Numbered from the stretch's first letter, positions 44,012 through 53,668 are shown. The stretch is DNA of 64,000 nt from Pseudomonas sp. C1C7 (GCF_013359595.1 NZ_JABFMP010000008.1:1-64000); one strand, 5' to 3'. Notes: generated by a model not told the origin, from the sequence alone. Program-made: numbers and translations.

Positions 44012-46198
44012 ATGTCATCGACTTCGTTTCGTCAGTCTCTGCGGCGTCTGTGGGCGCTGGACAAGTTCAGCTACAGCGTGCGGGTGTTCATCGCCCTGAC
44101 CGGCACCATGGCACTGTGTTGGTATCAGGATGAAATGGGGCTGCTGATCCCGTTGTTCCTGGGGATTATCGCCAGCGCCCTGGCCGAGACCGACGACAGC
44201 TGGCAAGGCCGCCTCAATGCGCTGGCTGTGACCCTGGTCTGTTTCGCCGTCGCCGCGCTGTCGGTGGAGCTGCTGTTCCCCTACCCGATCGTCTTCATCA
44301 TCGCCTTCGCCCTCGCCAGCTTCTGCCTGACGATGCTTGGCGCCCTGGGCGAACGTTATGGCGCGATTGCCTCGGCGACGCTGATTCTGTCGGTGTACAC
44401 CATGATCGGCGTGGACCAGCGCGGCGGCGCGGTGATCGACGTCTGGCACGAACCCTTGCTGCTGGTGGCTGGCGCGGCCTGGTACGGGGCGCTCTCGGTG
44501 CTGTGGCAGGCGCTGTTTTCCAACCAGCCGGTGCAGCAGAGCCTGGCGCGTTTGTTTCGCGAGCTGGGCTACTACCTGAAGCTGAAATCGTCGCTGTTCG
44601 AGCCGATTCGCCAGCTGGACGTGGAAGCCCGGCGCCTGGAACTGGCCCAGCAGAACGGCCGTGTCGTCGCCGCACTGAACGCCGCCAAGGAAATCATCCT
44701 GCACCGGGTCGGCAACGGCCGCCCGGGCTCGAAACTGAGCCGCTACCTGAAGCTGTATTTCCTCGCCCAGGACATCCACGAACGCGCCAGCTCTTCGCAC
44801 TACCCTTACAACGCCCTGGCCGAGGCGTTTTTCCACAGCGACGTGCTGTTCCGCTGCCAGCGCCTGCTGCGCCAGCAGGGCAAGGCCTGCCGGGCGCTGG
44901 CCGAATCGATCCAGATGCGCCAGCCGTTTATCTACGACGCCAGCTTCGCCGAAGCCCTGGGCGATCTGAATGCCTCCCTCGAACACCTGCGCATCCAGAG
45001 CAATCCGGCCTGGCGCGGCTTGTTGCGTTCGTTGCGGGCGCTGGCGGCGAACCTTTCCACCCTCGACCGCCTGCTCAGTGATGCGAGCAACCCCGATGCC
45101 CTGGCCGACGCCACCGACAGCAGCCTGCTCGACCGTTCGCCACGCAACCTCAGGGACGTCTGGGTGCGCTTGCGCACGCAGCTGACGCCGACTTCGCTGC
45201 TGTTCCGCCATGCCCTGCGCTTGCCCCTGGCCCTGAGCATCGGCTACGCGATGGTGCATTTGATCCACCCGTCCCAGGGCTACTGGATCATTCTCACCAC
45301 GCTCTTTGTCTGCCAGCCCAACTACGGTGCGACACGACGCAAGCTGGGCCAGCGGATCATCGGCACCGCCGTCGGCCTGACCCTGGCCTGGGCGCTGTTC
45401 GACCTGTTCCCCAACCCGCTGATCCAGTCGTGCATCGCGATTGCCGCAGGTGTGGTGTTCTTTATCAGCCGTACCACCCGCTACACGCTGGCGACGGCGG
45501 CGATCACCCTCATGGTGCTGTTCTGCTTCAACCAGGTGGGCGACGGTTACGGGCTGTTCCTGCCGCGGCTGTTCGATACCCTGCTCGGCAGCCTGATCGC
45601 GGGGCTCGCGGTGTTCCTGTTCCTGCCGGACTGGCAGGGCCGCAGCCTGAACAAGGTGCTGTCCAACACCCTGACCTGCAACAGCATTTACCTGCGCCAG
45701 ATCATGCAGCAATACGCCGCCGGCAAAAGCGACGACCTGGCCTACCGCCTGGCCCGACGCAACGCGCACAACGCCGACGCGGCGCTGTCGACCACCCTGG
45801 CCAACATGCTCATGGAGCCGGGGCACTTCCGTAAGGAAGCGGACGTGGGCTTCCGCTTCCTGGTGCTGTCGCACACGCTGCTCAGCTATTTGTCAGGCCT
45901 CGGCGCACACCGTGAAACCCGCCTGCCAGCCGAGGTGCGCGAGCATCTGATCGAAGGCGCCGGGGTGAAGCTGGCAGCCAGCATCGACGAAATCGCCCAA
46001 GGGTTGGCCAGCAAGTCGGCGATTGCAATTCAGAGCGACGAGGAAGAAGCCCTGGCCAATGAGCTGGAGCAGATGCCCGATGAGATCGATGAGGGACAGC
46101 GGCTGGTGCAGACGCAACTGGCGCTGATCTGCCGGCAACTGGGGCCGTTGCGGACGTTGGCGGCGCATTTGATCAAGGACACCCGTGCAGAGGTGTAG
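44012..46198 (+). CDS. yccS: YccS/YhfK-family inner-membrane protein (FUSC type)
   Basis: 728 aa with two membrane blocks, near residues 20-170 and 395-520, each of several segments, separated and followed by cytoplasmic helical regions. This matches the YccS group related to aromatic acid exporters (FUSC fold). Features: LLIPLFLGIIASALAETDDSWQGRL and GYWIILTTLFVCQPNYGATRRKLGQRIIGT. Export function is presumed from the family. The ribosome site is distant (GGAAGG). Confidence 0.83.
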   Translation: MSSTSFRQSLRRLWALDKFSYSVRVFIALTGTMALCWYQDEMGLLIPLFLGIIASALAETDDSWQGRLNALAVTLVCFAVAALSVELLFPYPIVFIIAFALASFCLTMLGALGERYGAIASATLILSVYTMIGVDQRGGAVIDVWHEPLLLVAGAAWYGALSVLWQALFSNQPVQQSLARLFRELGYYLKLKSSLFEPIRQLDVEARRLELAQQNGRVVAALNAAKEIILHRVGNGRPGSKLSRYLKLYFLAQDIHERASSSHYPYNALAEAFFHSDVLFRCQRLLRQQGKACRALAESIQMRQPFIYDASFAEALGDLNASLEHLRIQSNPAWRGLLRSLRALAANLSTLDRLLSDASNPDALADATDSSLLDRSPRNLRDVWVRLRTQLTPTSLLFRHALRLPLALSIGYAMVHLIHPSQGYWIILTTLFVCQPNYGATRRKLGQRIIGTAVGLTLAWALFDLFPNPLIQSCIAIAAGVVFFISRTTRYTLATAAITLMVLFCFNQVGDGYGLFLPRLFDTLLGSLIAGLAVFLFLPDWQGRSLNKVLSNTLTCNSIYLRQIMQQYAAGKSDDLAYRLARRNAHNADAALSTTLANMLMEPGHFRKEADVGFRFLVLSHTLLSYLSGLGAHRETRLPAEVREHLIEGAGVKLAASIDEIAQGLASKSAIAIQSDEEEALANELEQMPDEIDEGQRLVQTQLALICRQLGPLRTLAAHLIKDTRAEV

Positions 46199-46213
46199 CG
46201 CCTGACAGGGCCT

Positions 46214-46331
46214 CTTCGCGGGCAAGCCTCGCTCCTACAGAGAATCACCACGCCCCGTAGGAGCGAGGCTTGCCCGCGAAGGCGCCAGACCAGACACCAC
46301 ATAACCAACTCTTGCAGCTTGAAGCTTGCAG
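46214..46331. repeat. REP pair followed by a CTTGCAGCTTGAAGCTT element
   Basis: REP arms TTCGCGGGCAAGCCTCGCTCC and GGAGCGAGGCTTGCCCGCGAA at 46214-46280. Then a half-copy of the third repeat family (CTTGCAGCTTGAAGCTT) at 46315-46331. It lies between the convergent yccS and the solute-binding protein gene. Confidence 0.8.
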
Positions 46332-46339
46332 CTGCCCCT

Positions 46340-47077
46340 CTACATCCCATGCTGGCGAAGCAACCGCGCATAACTCCCATCCGCCTTCATCCTGGCAATC
46401 TCCCGGTCAAAACCGGCGACGATCTGCTCATGCTTCGGATTCTTCAGGCTCACCAGGATATGCAGGCTGTTCTCGCTCAAGGGCCTGGGCAAAAACTCCA
46501 CGGCATTGCGCACTTTGGCCGATTCCCGGGCCAGGTAGTAACGGGCGACGTATTCGTCTTCCAGGGTCAGCTTGACCCTGTCGGCAGCCACCATGCGCAC
46601 GGCCAGGGCGAAGTTGTGGACCGGCACCTTCTGCAGTGATTCATCTTCATCGAACGCCGGCGAATAGGCGTAACCGCGCACGATAGCCACCGGGTAGGTG
46701 TGCAACTGCTGCAGGTTGTTGTATTCGATGGGGGCATCCTTGCGCTTGATGAAGCGGATGCGATTGATCAGGTATTCAGCGGAAAACTGGCCAAGCCGGG
46801 TGCGATCCTCGGCGTACCAGGCGTTGACCAGCACGTCGTAGCGCCCTTCCCCCAACCCCAGCAACGCCCGGGCCCAGGGCACCTGTTCAAACTCGCTGGC
46901 ATAACCGGCTCGCGCCAGGGCGGTACTGACGATGTCGGTGGCCAACCCGCCATTGACCAGCGTGGCATCGGTAAAGGGCGGCCAGGCATCGGCGACCAGA
47001 CGCAGTTTGTCCGCTGCCGCGTGCTGGGCCAGCAACAGCAAAACGATCAGAGCAAAGACTCGATGCAATCGCGGCAT
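46340..47077 (-). CDS. Periplasmic solute-binding protein, family 3 (amino-acid type)
   Basis: 245 aa with signal peptide (VFALIVLLLLAQHAAA). Family 3 pattern: LRLVADAWPPFTDATLVNGGLATDIV at the start of the mature protein and GRYDVLVNAWYAEDRTR in the middle. No ABC permease or ATPase genes adjoin, so it may be an orphan binding protein of the PhoB-less polar amino-acid type. TAAGGA upstream. Ligand unknown. Confidence 0.8.
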   Translation of the reverse strand: MPRLHRVFALIVLLLLAQHAAADKLRLVADAWPPFTDATLVNGGLATDIVSTALARAGYASEFEQVPWARALLGLGEGRYDVLVNAWYAEDRTRLGQFSAEYLINRIRFIKRKDAPIEYNNLQQLHTYPVAIVRGYAYSPAFDEDESLQKVPVHNFALAVRMVAADRVKLTLEDEYVARYYLARESAKVRNAVEFLPRPLSENSLHILVSLKNPKHEQIVAGFDREIARMKADGSYARLLRQHGM

Positions 47078-47332
47078 GCTCGAACATCCTTAGCGGGCGA
47101 GGTGCCCGACGTGTTTTCAGCTAAATCTCCAAGCTCCTTACCGGCACGCCCAGGTGCAAAATCTCAGTTCATTGAAGCCACTGCAGATGGCTGGAATCCA
47201 GATTACACAAAGAAGCCGGCGCCGCGCGAGATGATTGATGGCATTTTGGTCTTTGTCACAGATTTCTCCGCCATAAAGACTTCCATCGTGCGGGCGCTTA
47301 GTATCACCAGGACGTTTTCAGGGAATCAAAAC

Positions 47333-47785
47333 ATGACAATCGAATGGGTCTGCAAACACCACAGCGATCTGGGCATACAGCAGCTGTATGCGATTTTGCA
47401 GCTGCGCGCCGAGGTGTTCGTCATCGAGCAGCAATGCTTCTACCAGGACATCGACGGCCAGGATCTGGAAGGTGAAACCTGCCATTTGATGGCCTGGGAC
47501 GAGGACCGGCTGGTGGCCTATCTGCGCCTGCTCGATCCGGAAATGCAGGGCGGTGACGTGGTGATCGGACGGGTCGTGACCTCGCCGGCGGCCCGTGGCC
47601 AGGGTCTGGGGCATGAAATGATGGAACAGGCGCTGAAACAGGCGCAAAAGCGCTGGCCGGACATGCCGATCTATCTCTCGGCCCAGGCGCATTTGCAGGG
47701 GTACTACGGGCGGTACGGGTTTGTGGTGGCGGGTGAGGAGTATGTCGAGGATGGGATTGCGCACATAGGTATGCGTCGTTCCTGA
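47333..47785 (+). CDS. ElaA-type GNAT acetyltransferase
   Basis: 150 aa. LRAEVFVIEQQCFYQDIDGQDLE and the acetyl-CoA loop GRVVTSPAARGQGLGHEMM, then YYGRYGFVVAGEEYVEDGIAHIGM at the C-terminus, are typical of the ElaA group. The open frame runs far upstream (to 46700), antisense to the previous gene, but the ATG at 47333 with AGGGAA is the family start. Substrate unknown. Confidence 0.85.
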   Translation: MTIEWVCKHHSDLGIQQLYAILQLRAEVFVIEQQCFYQDIDGQDLEGETCHLMAWDEDRLVAYLRLLDPEMQGGDVVIGRVVTSPAARGQGLGHEMMEQALKQAQKRWPDMPIYLSAQAHLQGYYGRYGFVVAGEEYVEDGIAHIGMRRS

Positions 47786-47792
47786 GGGCCTC

Positions 47793-47868
47793 TTCGCGAG
47801 CAAGCCCGCTCCCACATTGGATTTGCGTCGTTCACAAATCCAATGTGGGAGCGGGCCTGCTCGCGATG
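47793..47868. repeat. REP pair between convergent genes
   Basis: TTCGCGAGCAAGCCCGCTCC / GGAGCGGGCCTGCTCGCGA with inner CATTGGATTTG/CAAATCCAATG complement, giving one very long stem-loop between the GNAT gene and the winged-helix gene. Confidence 0.88.
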
Positions 47869-47889
47869 AGATCGATCAATCACCGCAGA

Positions 47890-48186
47890 TTAGGGGTACT
47901 CCAACACCTCTTTGATCCCCCGCAAATGCCGCTCGATCCACCCCCGATCGATCGCCCCCCAGTCACGAATCCGATAGCGCCCGGCATGGTTGCGGGCGCC
48001 CTCTTCCTGTTCGAACTCGCAGACGATATCCAGATCCGCCAGCGCCGCGATGGTGTCCTGGGCGGTGCGCCGTGGCATGCCGGTGACTTCGGTCAGTGCC
48101 GGAACGCTGCTGGCCAGGCCGCTGTCGATCAGGTACGCCACGTACAGGCGGCGGTAGAAGCTGCTTTTGGTCTTGCTTACGTCCAT
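47890..48186 (-). CDS. Small winged-helix DNA-binding-like protein
   Basis: 98 aa. VPALTEVTGMPRRTAQDTIAALADLDIVCEFEQ reads as a winged helix-turn-helix of the FeoC/MarR-like size class. Conserved in Pseudomonas as a hypothetical HTH protein; target unknown. It is read in the same direction as the YgjP-type gene, 44 bp after it, and may be cotranscribed. Confidence 0.7.
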   Translation of the reverse strand: MDVSKTKSSFYRRLYVAYLIDSGLASSVPALTEVTGMPRRTAQDTIAALADLDIVCEFEQEEGARNHAGRYRIRDWGAIDRGWIERHLRGIKEVLEYP

Positions 48187-48230
48187 CCATGCGCCTCGGT
48201 TTCAGAAGATGAAAAGTCCGGAAGATCTGT

Positions 48231-48722
48231 TTACTGCATGTCCCGCCAGGTCAGGTACACCCGCACATCGAATTCGATCTGGTGATAGCCCGGCAGCATG
48301 TGTTCACACAACTTGTAGAACGCCTTGTTGTGATCCGATTCCTTGAAGTGCGCCAGCTCGTGAACCACGATCATCTTCAGGAATTCGGCGGGCGCTTCCT
48401 TGAACAGCGAGGCGATGCGGATTTCCTTCTTGGCCTTGAGCTTGCCGCCCTGCACCCGCGAGATGGTGGTGTGCAGGCCGAGGGCACGATGGGTCAGGTC
48501 CAGGCGGTTGTCGAACAGCACCTTGTCGATGGCCGGGGCGTTGCGCAGGTATTCCTGCTTGAGGTCCAGCGCGTAGGTGTACAGCGCCTTGTCGCTCTGC
48601 ACACCGTGCTGCTCGGGGTAGCGCTTGCTCAGGTAGTCGCCCAACCGACCTTCGGCGATCAGCTGGCGCACCTGATCCTGCAGCGAAGCAGGATAAGCCT
48701 GGAGGTATTTCAACGCGGTCAT
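48231..48722 (-). CDS. YgjP-type metallopeptidase (DUF45)
   Basis: 163 aa. Zinc site VHELAHFKESDHNKAFY with a following CEHMLPGY, the hallmark of the YgjP/SprT-like M48-related group, and N-terminal YLQAYPASLQDQVRQLIAEG. Cytoplasmic. Substrate unknown. ATG 48722 gives the family start (MTALKYLQAYP) although no clear ribosome site precedes it; an in-frame start 81 bp upstream would overlap the preceding gene's end. Confidence 0.83.
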   Translation of the reverse strand: MTALKYLQAYPASLQDQVRQLIAEGRLGDYLSKRYPEQHGVQSDKALYTYALDLKQEYLRNAPAIDKVLFDNRLDLTHRALGLHTTISRVQGGKLKAKKEIRIASLFKEAPAEFLKMIVVHELAHFKESDHNKAFYKLCEHMLPGYHQIEFDVRVYLTWRDMQ

Positions 48723-48765
48723 CGCAGGCAACACACATGACGAAAAGGTCGCCAGTGTAGCGAAT

Positions 48766-50889
48766 TCAACCGCTGAGCGCGCTCCAGTCGAAAGGCTGCA
48801 CAAAGCGCTCGGTGTCTTCGGCCATCATCGGCCGCGCCACCAGGAAACCCTGCACGTACTCGCAGCCATTGGCTTGCAGCCACTGGTACTGCTCGACGGT
48901 TTCCACCCCTTCGGCGATCACCAGCATGCCAAAGCGCTTGCACAGCTCGATGATGTTGCACACCAGCGCCGCGTCCCGTGAGGACTGCGGAATCCGCGCG
49001 ATCAGGTGGCGGTCGAGCTTGAGCGTGTCCAGTTCCAGATCCCGCAAATGCGCCAGCGAACACGGCCCGGAACCGAAATCATCCAGCGCCACCCTGACCC
49101 CCAGGTTACGCAGCAATCGCAGCTGCTTGCGGGTTTCCTCCGGATGACGCATCAGCGCCTCTTCGGTCACCTCCACTTCCAGATGCCGGGGTTGCAGGCC
49201 ATGACGCTCCAGCACTTGGCGCAGTTCGGTCACCAGATTGGGCATGGAGAACTGGGTGCTGCTCAGGCTGACGCCCAGCACCAGATCTTCGGCGAACAGG
49301 GTTTCCCAGGCTTTGCGCTGCCCGGCGCCGCGTTGATAGATCCAGCTGCCCAGGCGGCTGATCAACCGCGCCTCTTCCAGCAAAGGCAGGAACAGCCCCG
49401 GCGGCACATCGCCGACACTCGGGTGCTGCCAGCGCAGCAAGGCTTCGAAGCCACGAATCCGCCCGTCGGCGATGGCCACCTGCGGCTGATAGACCAGGTT
49501 GAAGTCGCGATTCTCGATGGCGCTGCGCACGCTTTCTTCGAGCATCAACCGCGACCGGGCGCGGCCGTTCATCTCGTGATCGTAGAAGCGGTATTGCTGC
49601 CGACCGGCGCGCTTGGCTTCGTACATCGCGATGTCCGATGCCCGCAGCAGACCGTCCAGGTTGGCCCCGCAATCGGGGTAGGTGGCGATGCCGATGCTCA
49701 CGCCCAGGGCGATATCCAGGCCGTCGATCTGCTGACAGATCGACACCCGCTCGATCAGCTTCTCGGCAATTCGCGAGGCCTGCTCGGGGAATTCGAGGTC
49801 GAGCAAGGCGGTGAATTCATCGCCGCCGATGCGCGCCAGAATGTCGAACGGCCGCAGACAGGCCTTCAACTGCTCGGACACCCAGCGCAGCACGCGATCC
49901 CCCGATTCGTGACCGAGGGAATCGTTGACCCGCTTGAACCCATCGAGGTCCAGGTACATCAGCACCCAGGCACTGTCGTTGTGCTCACTGCGCAGCAGCA
50001 GGTTTTCCACGGTCTGATAGAAGCCGCGGCGGTTGAGCAAGCCCGTCAGCGGGTCGGTGACCGCCTGGTATTCCAGCTGTTGATGCAGATGGCGCACCAC
50101 CGACATGTCTTGCACCGTCACCACCATCGCATGCTGCTCGGCTGGCAGCGGCGCGCAGGACAATGCCACCGGCACCTGCTGCCCCCGTGCGGTCCGCAGC
50201 AGCGCATCGTGCAGGCGGAAGGTCTCGCCGCGCTTGTAGCCGCTCAGCAGTTCGGATTCCGCCCACACCGGAATGTGCGGCTTTTGCATGAAATCCAGGA
50301 ATTCCTTGCCCTCCAACTCCTGCACCGTGGCATTGAGCAGGCGCGACATCGCCGGGTTGGCGAAACGGATCAGGCCGTCTTCGTTCACCACCAGGATGCC
50401 TTCGGCGGCGTTGTCCAGCACCGAGGCGTTGAAGGCGCGAGCGACTTCCAGATCATGACTCAGGCGCTGCAAGGCGCGGCGGTTGCGCTGGTGTTCCAGC
50501 AACGCCTGGACCTTGGGCTTGAGGATCTGTGGGTCGAAAGGTTTGAACAGGTAATCCACGGCGCCGCTGGCGTAACCCTTGATCACGGCATCCTGGGACT
50601 GCTCGTTGGCGGTCAGGAAAATGATCGGTGTCAGCCGGGTGCGCTGGCTGCCACGCATCAGGCGCGCCACCTCGAAACCGTCCATGCCCGGCATCTGCAC
50701 ATCCAGCAGAACCAGGTCGACATCCTGTTCGAGCAACACGCTCAGCGCCTCGAAACCCGAGGCCGCGGTGATGACCTGCCAGTCCTGGCGCTGCAACAAC
50801 GCGCGCATGCTGATCAGGTTTTCAGGGTAGTCGTCGACGATCAATAACGTTGAGTTGCCGTCAATTGGCGGGGGTTGCGCGCATTCCAT
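48766..50889 (-). CDS. Response regulator with PAS, GGDEF and EAL domains
   Basis: 707 aa, cytoplasmic. REC domain with phosphorylatable D63 (VLLDVQMPGMDGFE), PAS domain (~residues 145-260), diguanylate cyclase domain with intact GGDEF at 355-359 (IGGDEFTALLD), and phosphodiesterase domain with intact EAL at 482-484 (GFEALLRWQHP) plus DDFGSG. It could make or degrade cyclic di-GMP depending on its phosphorylation and PAS ligand. No sensor kinase gene adjoins, so the partner is elsewhere. Its N-terminal REC is unusual in not being followed by a DNA-binding output. Confidence 0.93.
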   Translation of the reverse strand: MECAQPPPIDGNSTLLIVDDYPENLISMRALLQRQDWQVITAASGFEALSVLLEQDVDLVLLDVQMPGMDGFEVARLMRGSQRTRLTPIIFLTANEQSQDAVIKGYASGAVDYLFKPFDPQILKPKVQALLEHQRNRRALQRLSHDLEVARAFNASVLDNAAEGILVVNEDGLIRFANPAMSRLLNATVQELEGKEFLDFMQKPHIPVWAESELLSGYKRGETFRLHDALLRTARGQQVPVALSCAPLPAEQHAMVVTVQDMSVVRHLHQQLEYQAVTDPLTGLLNRRGFYQTVENLLLRSEHNDSAWVLMYLDLDGFKRVNDSLGHESGDRVLRWVSEQLKACLRPFDILARIGGDEFTALLDLEFPEQASRIAEKLIERVSICQQIDGLDIALGVSIGIATYPDCGANLDGLLRASDIAMYEAKRAGRQQYRFYDHEMNGRARSRLMLEESVRSAIENRDFNLVYQPQVAIADGRIRGFEALLRWQHPSVGDVPPGLFLPLLEEARLISRLGSWIYQRGAGQRKAWETLFAEDLVLGVSLSSTQFSMPNLVTELRQVLERHGLQPRHLEVEVTEEALMRHPEETRKQLRLLRNLGVRVALDDFGSGPCSLAHLRDLELDTLKLDRHLIARIPQSSRDAALVCNIIELCKRFGMLVIAEGVETVEQYQWLQANGCEYVQGFLVARPMMAEDTERFVQPFDWSALSG

Positions 50890-51211
50890 GCTGCTTCTCT
50901 TTGTTCGGGACGAGACCGGTTTCTCGTGAAAACCGGACAGATACTATGGCTTCACTCTAGACCTGGATCCAAAAAAGCTGAAGCTGTCAGTGCGCCATCA
51001 TTTAACCAAGGTATTAATTTACCGACTAACGGTCACCTCTGAAAGCCACTAAAACCGCGAAGGATGGCCTTTTAACAGTTTTTTGACGCCATGGATCCGG
51101 CGATGCCAGCATTAACAAAAAACCCTTCTATGTTTATAAAGGCCGCCGTCAAAGGCGCGTGTTAGAGCTTCTGGTACGCCCGTACTGCAAATTCCTGTGG
51201 AAGCTTAGCCA
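50890..51211. promoter_or_regulatory. Divergent spacer between the c-di-GMP gene and alginate lyase
   Basis: 322 bp, AT-richer than neighbours, with no supported gene. It must carry the promoter of the REC-PAS-GGDEF-EAL gene on the left and that of the alginate lyase on the right. GGAAG precedes the lyase ATG. I found no convincing operator. Confidence 0.4.
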
Positions 51212-51880
51212 ATGATTGACCTCGCATCCTGGAACCTCAGCGTTCCGGTCGGCAACCCGCCGTACACCGTTGAAACCTCGAAACTGGTCAAAGGCTACAA
51301 GAATCAGTATTTCCATTCCGATACCGGCACCTTGTTTTTCTGGTCCCCGGTGACCGGTTCGCGCACTGAAAACGCGATCTATCCGCGCACTGAACTGCGG
51401 GAAACCTACAGCAATGGCACCCTGAAAAACTGGTACTACCCGGACGCCGACAACCTGCTGCATGCCACCCTCACAGTGAATCAGGTGCCCAGCTCGGGCA
51501 AGATCGTCATAGGCCAGATTCATGCCTATGAAAGCCAAAAGCCGCTGGTCAAACTCGAGTATCAATACAAGACCAAGACCGAAACCGGCAACATCGTCGC
51601 CAAGGTGCGCATGCATCCCGATGATGATGAAGGCCGGGTAATCACCATCGCCACGGGCGTGAAACTGGACCGCGAATTCTCCTACCTGATCCATTTGAGC
51701 CCCGGCGGCGCCCTGGGCCTGAGTGCCGCAGGTTACCAATGGGACACCCGGATCAGCGCGACATGGCGGGTCAAGCCGCTGTATTTCAAGGCCGGGGTAT
51801 ATGTGCAGGACAACACCGGCTACACCAGCGAGGGCGGGAAAGTGACGTTCAGCCGGCTGGATATCGATCACAACAAATAA
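51212..51880 (+). CDS. Polysaccharide lyase family 7 (alginate lyase)
   Basis: 222 aa, single PL7 jelly-roll. The three signature regions are present: R59-T-E-L (PRTELRE), Q102-I-H104 (IGQIHAY) and Y191-FKAGVY (YFKAGVYVQ), with the catalytic His104 and Tyr. It cleaves alginate by beta-elimination. There is no signal peptide: the protein begins directly with the domain (IDLASWNLSVPV), so it is cytoplasmic or exported by another route. It is not near the alginate biosynthesis operon in this window. Confidence 0.88.
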   Translation: MIDLASWNLSVPVGNPPYTVETSKLVKGYKNQYFHSDTGTLFFWSPVTGSRTENAIYPRTELRETYSNGTLKNWYYPDADNLLHATLTVNQVPSSGKIVIGQIHAYESQKPLVKLEYQYKTKTETGNIVAKVRMHPDDDEGRVITIATGVKLDREFSYLIHLSPGGALGLSAAGYQWDTRISATWRVKPLYFKAGVYVQDNTGYTSEGGKVTFSRLDIDHNK

Positions 51881-51885
51881 ACGCA

Positions 51886-51962
51886 AAAAGATCGCAGCCT
51901 TCGGCAGCTCCTACATTGGAACGCGCTTCCTGCAGGAGCTGCCGAAGGCTGCGATCTTTTGA
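51886..51962. repeat. Palindromic repeat pair, GATCAAAAGATCGCAGCC family
   Basis: AAAAGATCGCAGCC... and inverse ...GGCTGCGATCTTTT with CTCCTACA/TGCAGGAG ends, directly after the alginate lyase stop and before the fba terminator. Confidence 0.85.
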
Positions 51963-51973
51963 TCTTCACCCAA

Positions 51974-52000
51974 AAAAAACCCGCCTCACGGCGGGTTTTT
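51974..52000. terminator. Terminator shared by alginate lyase and fba
   Basis: AAAAACCCGCC-TCAC-GGCGGGTTTTT, an A-run/T-run flanked stem between convergent genes, so it can stop transcripts from both sides. It is 23 bp past the fba stop. Confidence 0.9.
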
Positions 52001-52023
52001 CATATGACTCAAACGCGGAGGTC

Positions 52024-53088
52024 TTAGTTGACCTTGGCGTTCAACTCACCCTTCAGGTAACGCTGGTACATGCCTTCCAGGGAGATCGGCTTGATCTTCG
52101 AGGCGTTGCCGGCGGTGCCGAAGGCTTCGTAGCGAGCGATGCAGACGTCGCGCATGGCGGTGACGGTGGCGCCGAAGAATTTACGTGGGTCGAACTCGCT
52201 CGGGTTGGTGGCCATCAGGCGACGCATCGCACCGGTGGATGCCAGACGCAGGTCGGTGTCGATGTTGACCTTGCGCACGCCGTGCTTGATGCCTTCGACG
52301 ATTTCTTCAACCGGTACGCCGTAGGTTTCTTTGATGTCGCCGCCGTACTGGTTGATGATCGCCAGCCACTCTTGCGGAACCGAAGACGAACCGTGCATGA
52401 CCAGGTGGGTGTTCGGAATACGCTTGTGGATTTCCTTGATGCGGTCGATCGCCAGTACGTCGCCGGTAGGCGGCTTGGTGAACTTGTAGGCGCCGTGGCT
52501 GGTGCCGATGGCGATGGCCAGGGCATCGACCTGAGTGCGCTTGACGAAGTCAGCGGCTTCTTCAGGGTCGGTCAGCATCTGGCTGTGATCCAGAACGCCT
52601 TCGGCGCCGATGCCGTCTTCTTCACCGGCCATGCCGGTTTCCAGCGAACCCAGGCAGCCCAGTTCGCCTTCTACCGAAACGCCGCAGGCGTGAGCCATGG
52701 ACACAGTCTGCTGGGTGACACGGACGTTGTAGTCGTAGTCGGTCGGGGTCTTGCCGTCTTCGCCCAGGGAACCGTCCATCATCACCGAGCTGAAGCCCAG
52801 TTGAATGGAACGCTGGCAGACGTCAGGGCTGGTGCCGTGGTCCTGGTGCATGCACACCGGGATGTGCGGGAATTCTTCGATGGCCGCCAGGATCAGGTGA
52901 CGCAGGAACGGGGCACCGGCGTATTTGCGGGCACCGGCCGAAGCCTGGACGATCACCGGGGAGTCAGTCTTGTCAGCGGCTTCCATGATGGCGCGCATCT
53001 GCTCAAGGTTGTTGACGTTGAAGGCTGGAACGCCGTAGCCGAACTCGGCTGCGTGGTCCAGCATCTGGCGCATGCTGATAAGTGCCAT
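52024..53088 (-). CDS. fba: Class II fructose-bisphosphate aldolase
   Basis: 354 aa, zinc-dependent. [28 protein letters not shown] (zinc ligands) and [16 protein letters not shown] (phosphate loop) are characteristic of the Calvin-type subgroup. It interconverts fructose-1,6-bisphosphate with dihydroxyacetone phosphate and glyceraldehyde-3-phosphate; in Pseudomonas mostly gluconeogenic. Followed upstream by pgk, epd and tkt in the same direction. Confidence 0.95.
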   Translation of the reverse strand: MALISMRQMLDHAAEFGYGVPAFNVNNLEQMRAIMEAADKTDSPVIVQASAGARKYAGAPFLRHLILAAIEEFPHIPVCMHQDHGTSPDVCQRSIQLGFSSVMMDGSLGEDGKTPTDYDYNVRVTQQTVSMAHACGVSVEGELGCLGSLETGMAGEEDGIGAEGVLDHSQMLTDPEEAADFVKRTQVDALAIAIGTSHGAYKFTKPPTGDVLAIDRIKEIHKRIPNTHLVMHGSSSVPQEWLAIINQYGGDIKETYGVPVEEIVEGIKHGVRKVNIDTDLRLASTGAMRRLMATNPSEFDPRKFFGATVTAMRDVCIARYEAFGTAGNASKIKPISLEGMYQRYLKGELNAKVN

Positions 53089-53230
53089 TGTTAGGGTCTC
53101 TCCCGGTTGAAGTCGTTAATCGTGCCAGCCTGCCGGAGCGGCGGCGGCTATTCAAGTTATTGCAGATCGGGGGTTGAGCCCGGGCTGCGGATTCGGTGTT
53201 ACGAAAAAATCTGAATGCCGACGCAGAACC

Positions 53231-53322
53231 TGCAGGAGCAAAGCTTGCTCGCGATAGCGGTTCAACTGCCAACACAGGTGTTGAATGTGCTGGCCTCATC
53301 GCGAGCAAGCTTTGCTCCTACA
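53231..53322. repeat. REP pair, AAGCTTGCTCGCGA variant
   Basis: GCAGGAGCAAAGCTTGCTCGCGAT with inverse ATCGCGAGCAAGCTTTGCTCC, upstream of fba and just after the MliC-like gene stop. Confidence 0.85.
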
Positions 53323-53335
53323 GAGGGCTGCGTTG

Positions 53336-53668
53336 TTATTCGGCCTTACACCCACGCCCAATCAAATCATTGGTGGCGACCCAGTAAACCAGGCCTTCCT
53401 CACCTTTTATGTGAAACGCCAGCATGTCGTTGCTGTACAGCACACCCGACGCGCCCGGCTCCTGCTTCAAGCGGTAGACCTGATCGGCGCCACCGAGTCG
53501 CACGTCGACCTGACTGCGGCTCTCGTCGGCGAAGCGCCAGACCACTTTGGCCTGGCTGTCGCAGGTCCAGGTGGTCCAGTTGTCTGCCGGGGCGGACGAC
53601 TGGAACGGGTTCAAGTTGGAGCACCCGGCCAGCAATGCCAGCGCCGTAATGGCGATCAATCCTTTCAT
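53336..53668 (-). CDS. MliC-like lipoprotein (lysozyme-inhibitor family)
   Basis: 110 aa. Lipobox LLAGC gives a lipoprotein, and the mature part has WTCDSQAKVVWRFAD and VRLGGADQVYRLKQEPGASGVLYS, matching the MliC/PliC group of C-type lysozyme inhibitors (C-terminal W...TNDLIGRGC). ATG 53668 with GAGGAA is chosen over an in-frame upstream start. Inhibitor activity is inferred from family only. Confidence 0.75.
   Translation of the reverse strand: MKGLIAITALALLAGCSNLNPFQSSAPADNWTTWTCDSQAKVVWRFADESRSQVDVRLGGADQVYRLKQEPGASGVLYSNDMLAFHIKGEEGLVYWVATNDLIGRGCKAE

Noticed and set aside
46700..47332. Long N-terminal extension of the ElaA-type acetyltransferase
   Set aside because: It would overlap the opposite gene for 378 bp and add low-similarity sequence; the ATG at 47333 with AGGGAA matches the family.
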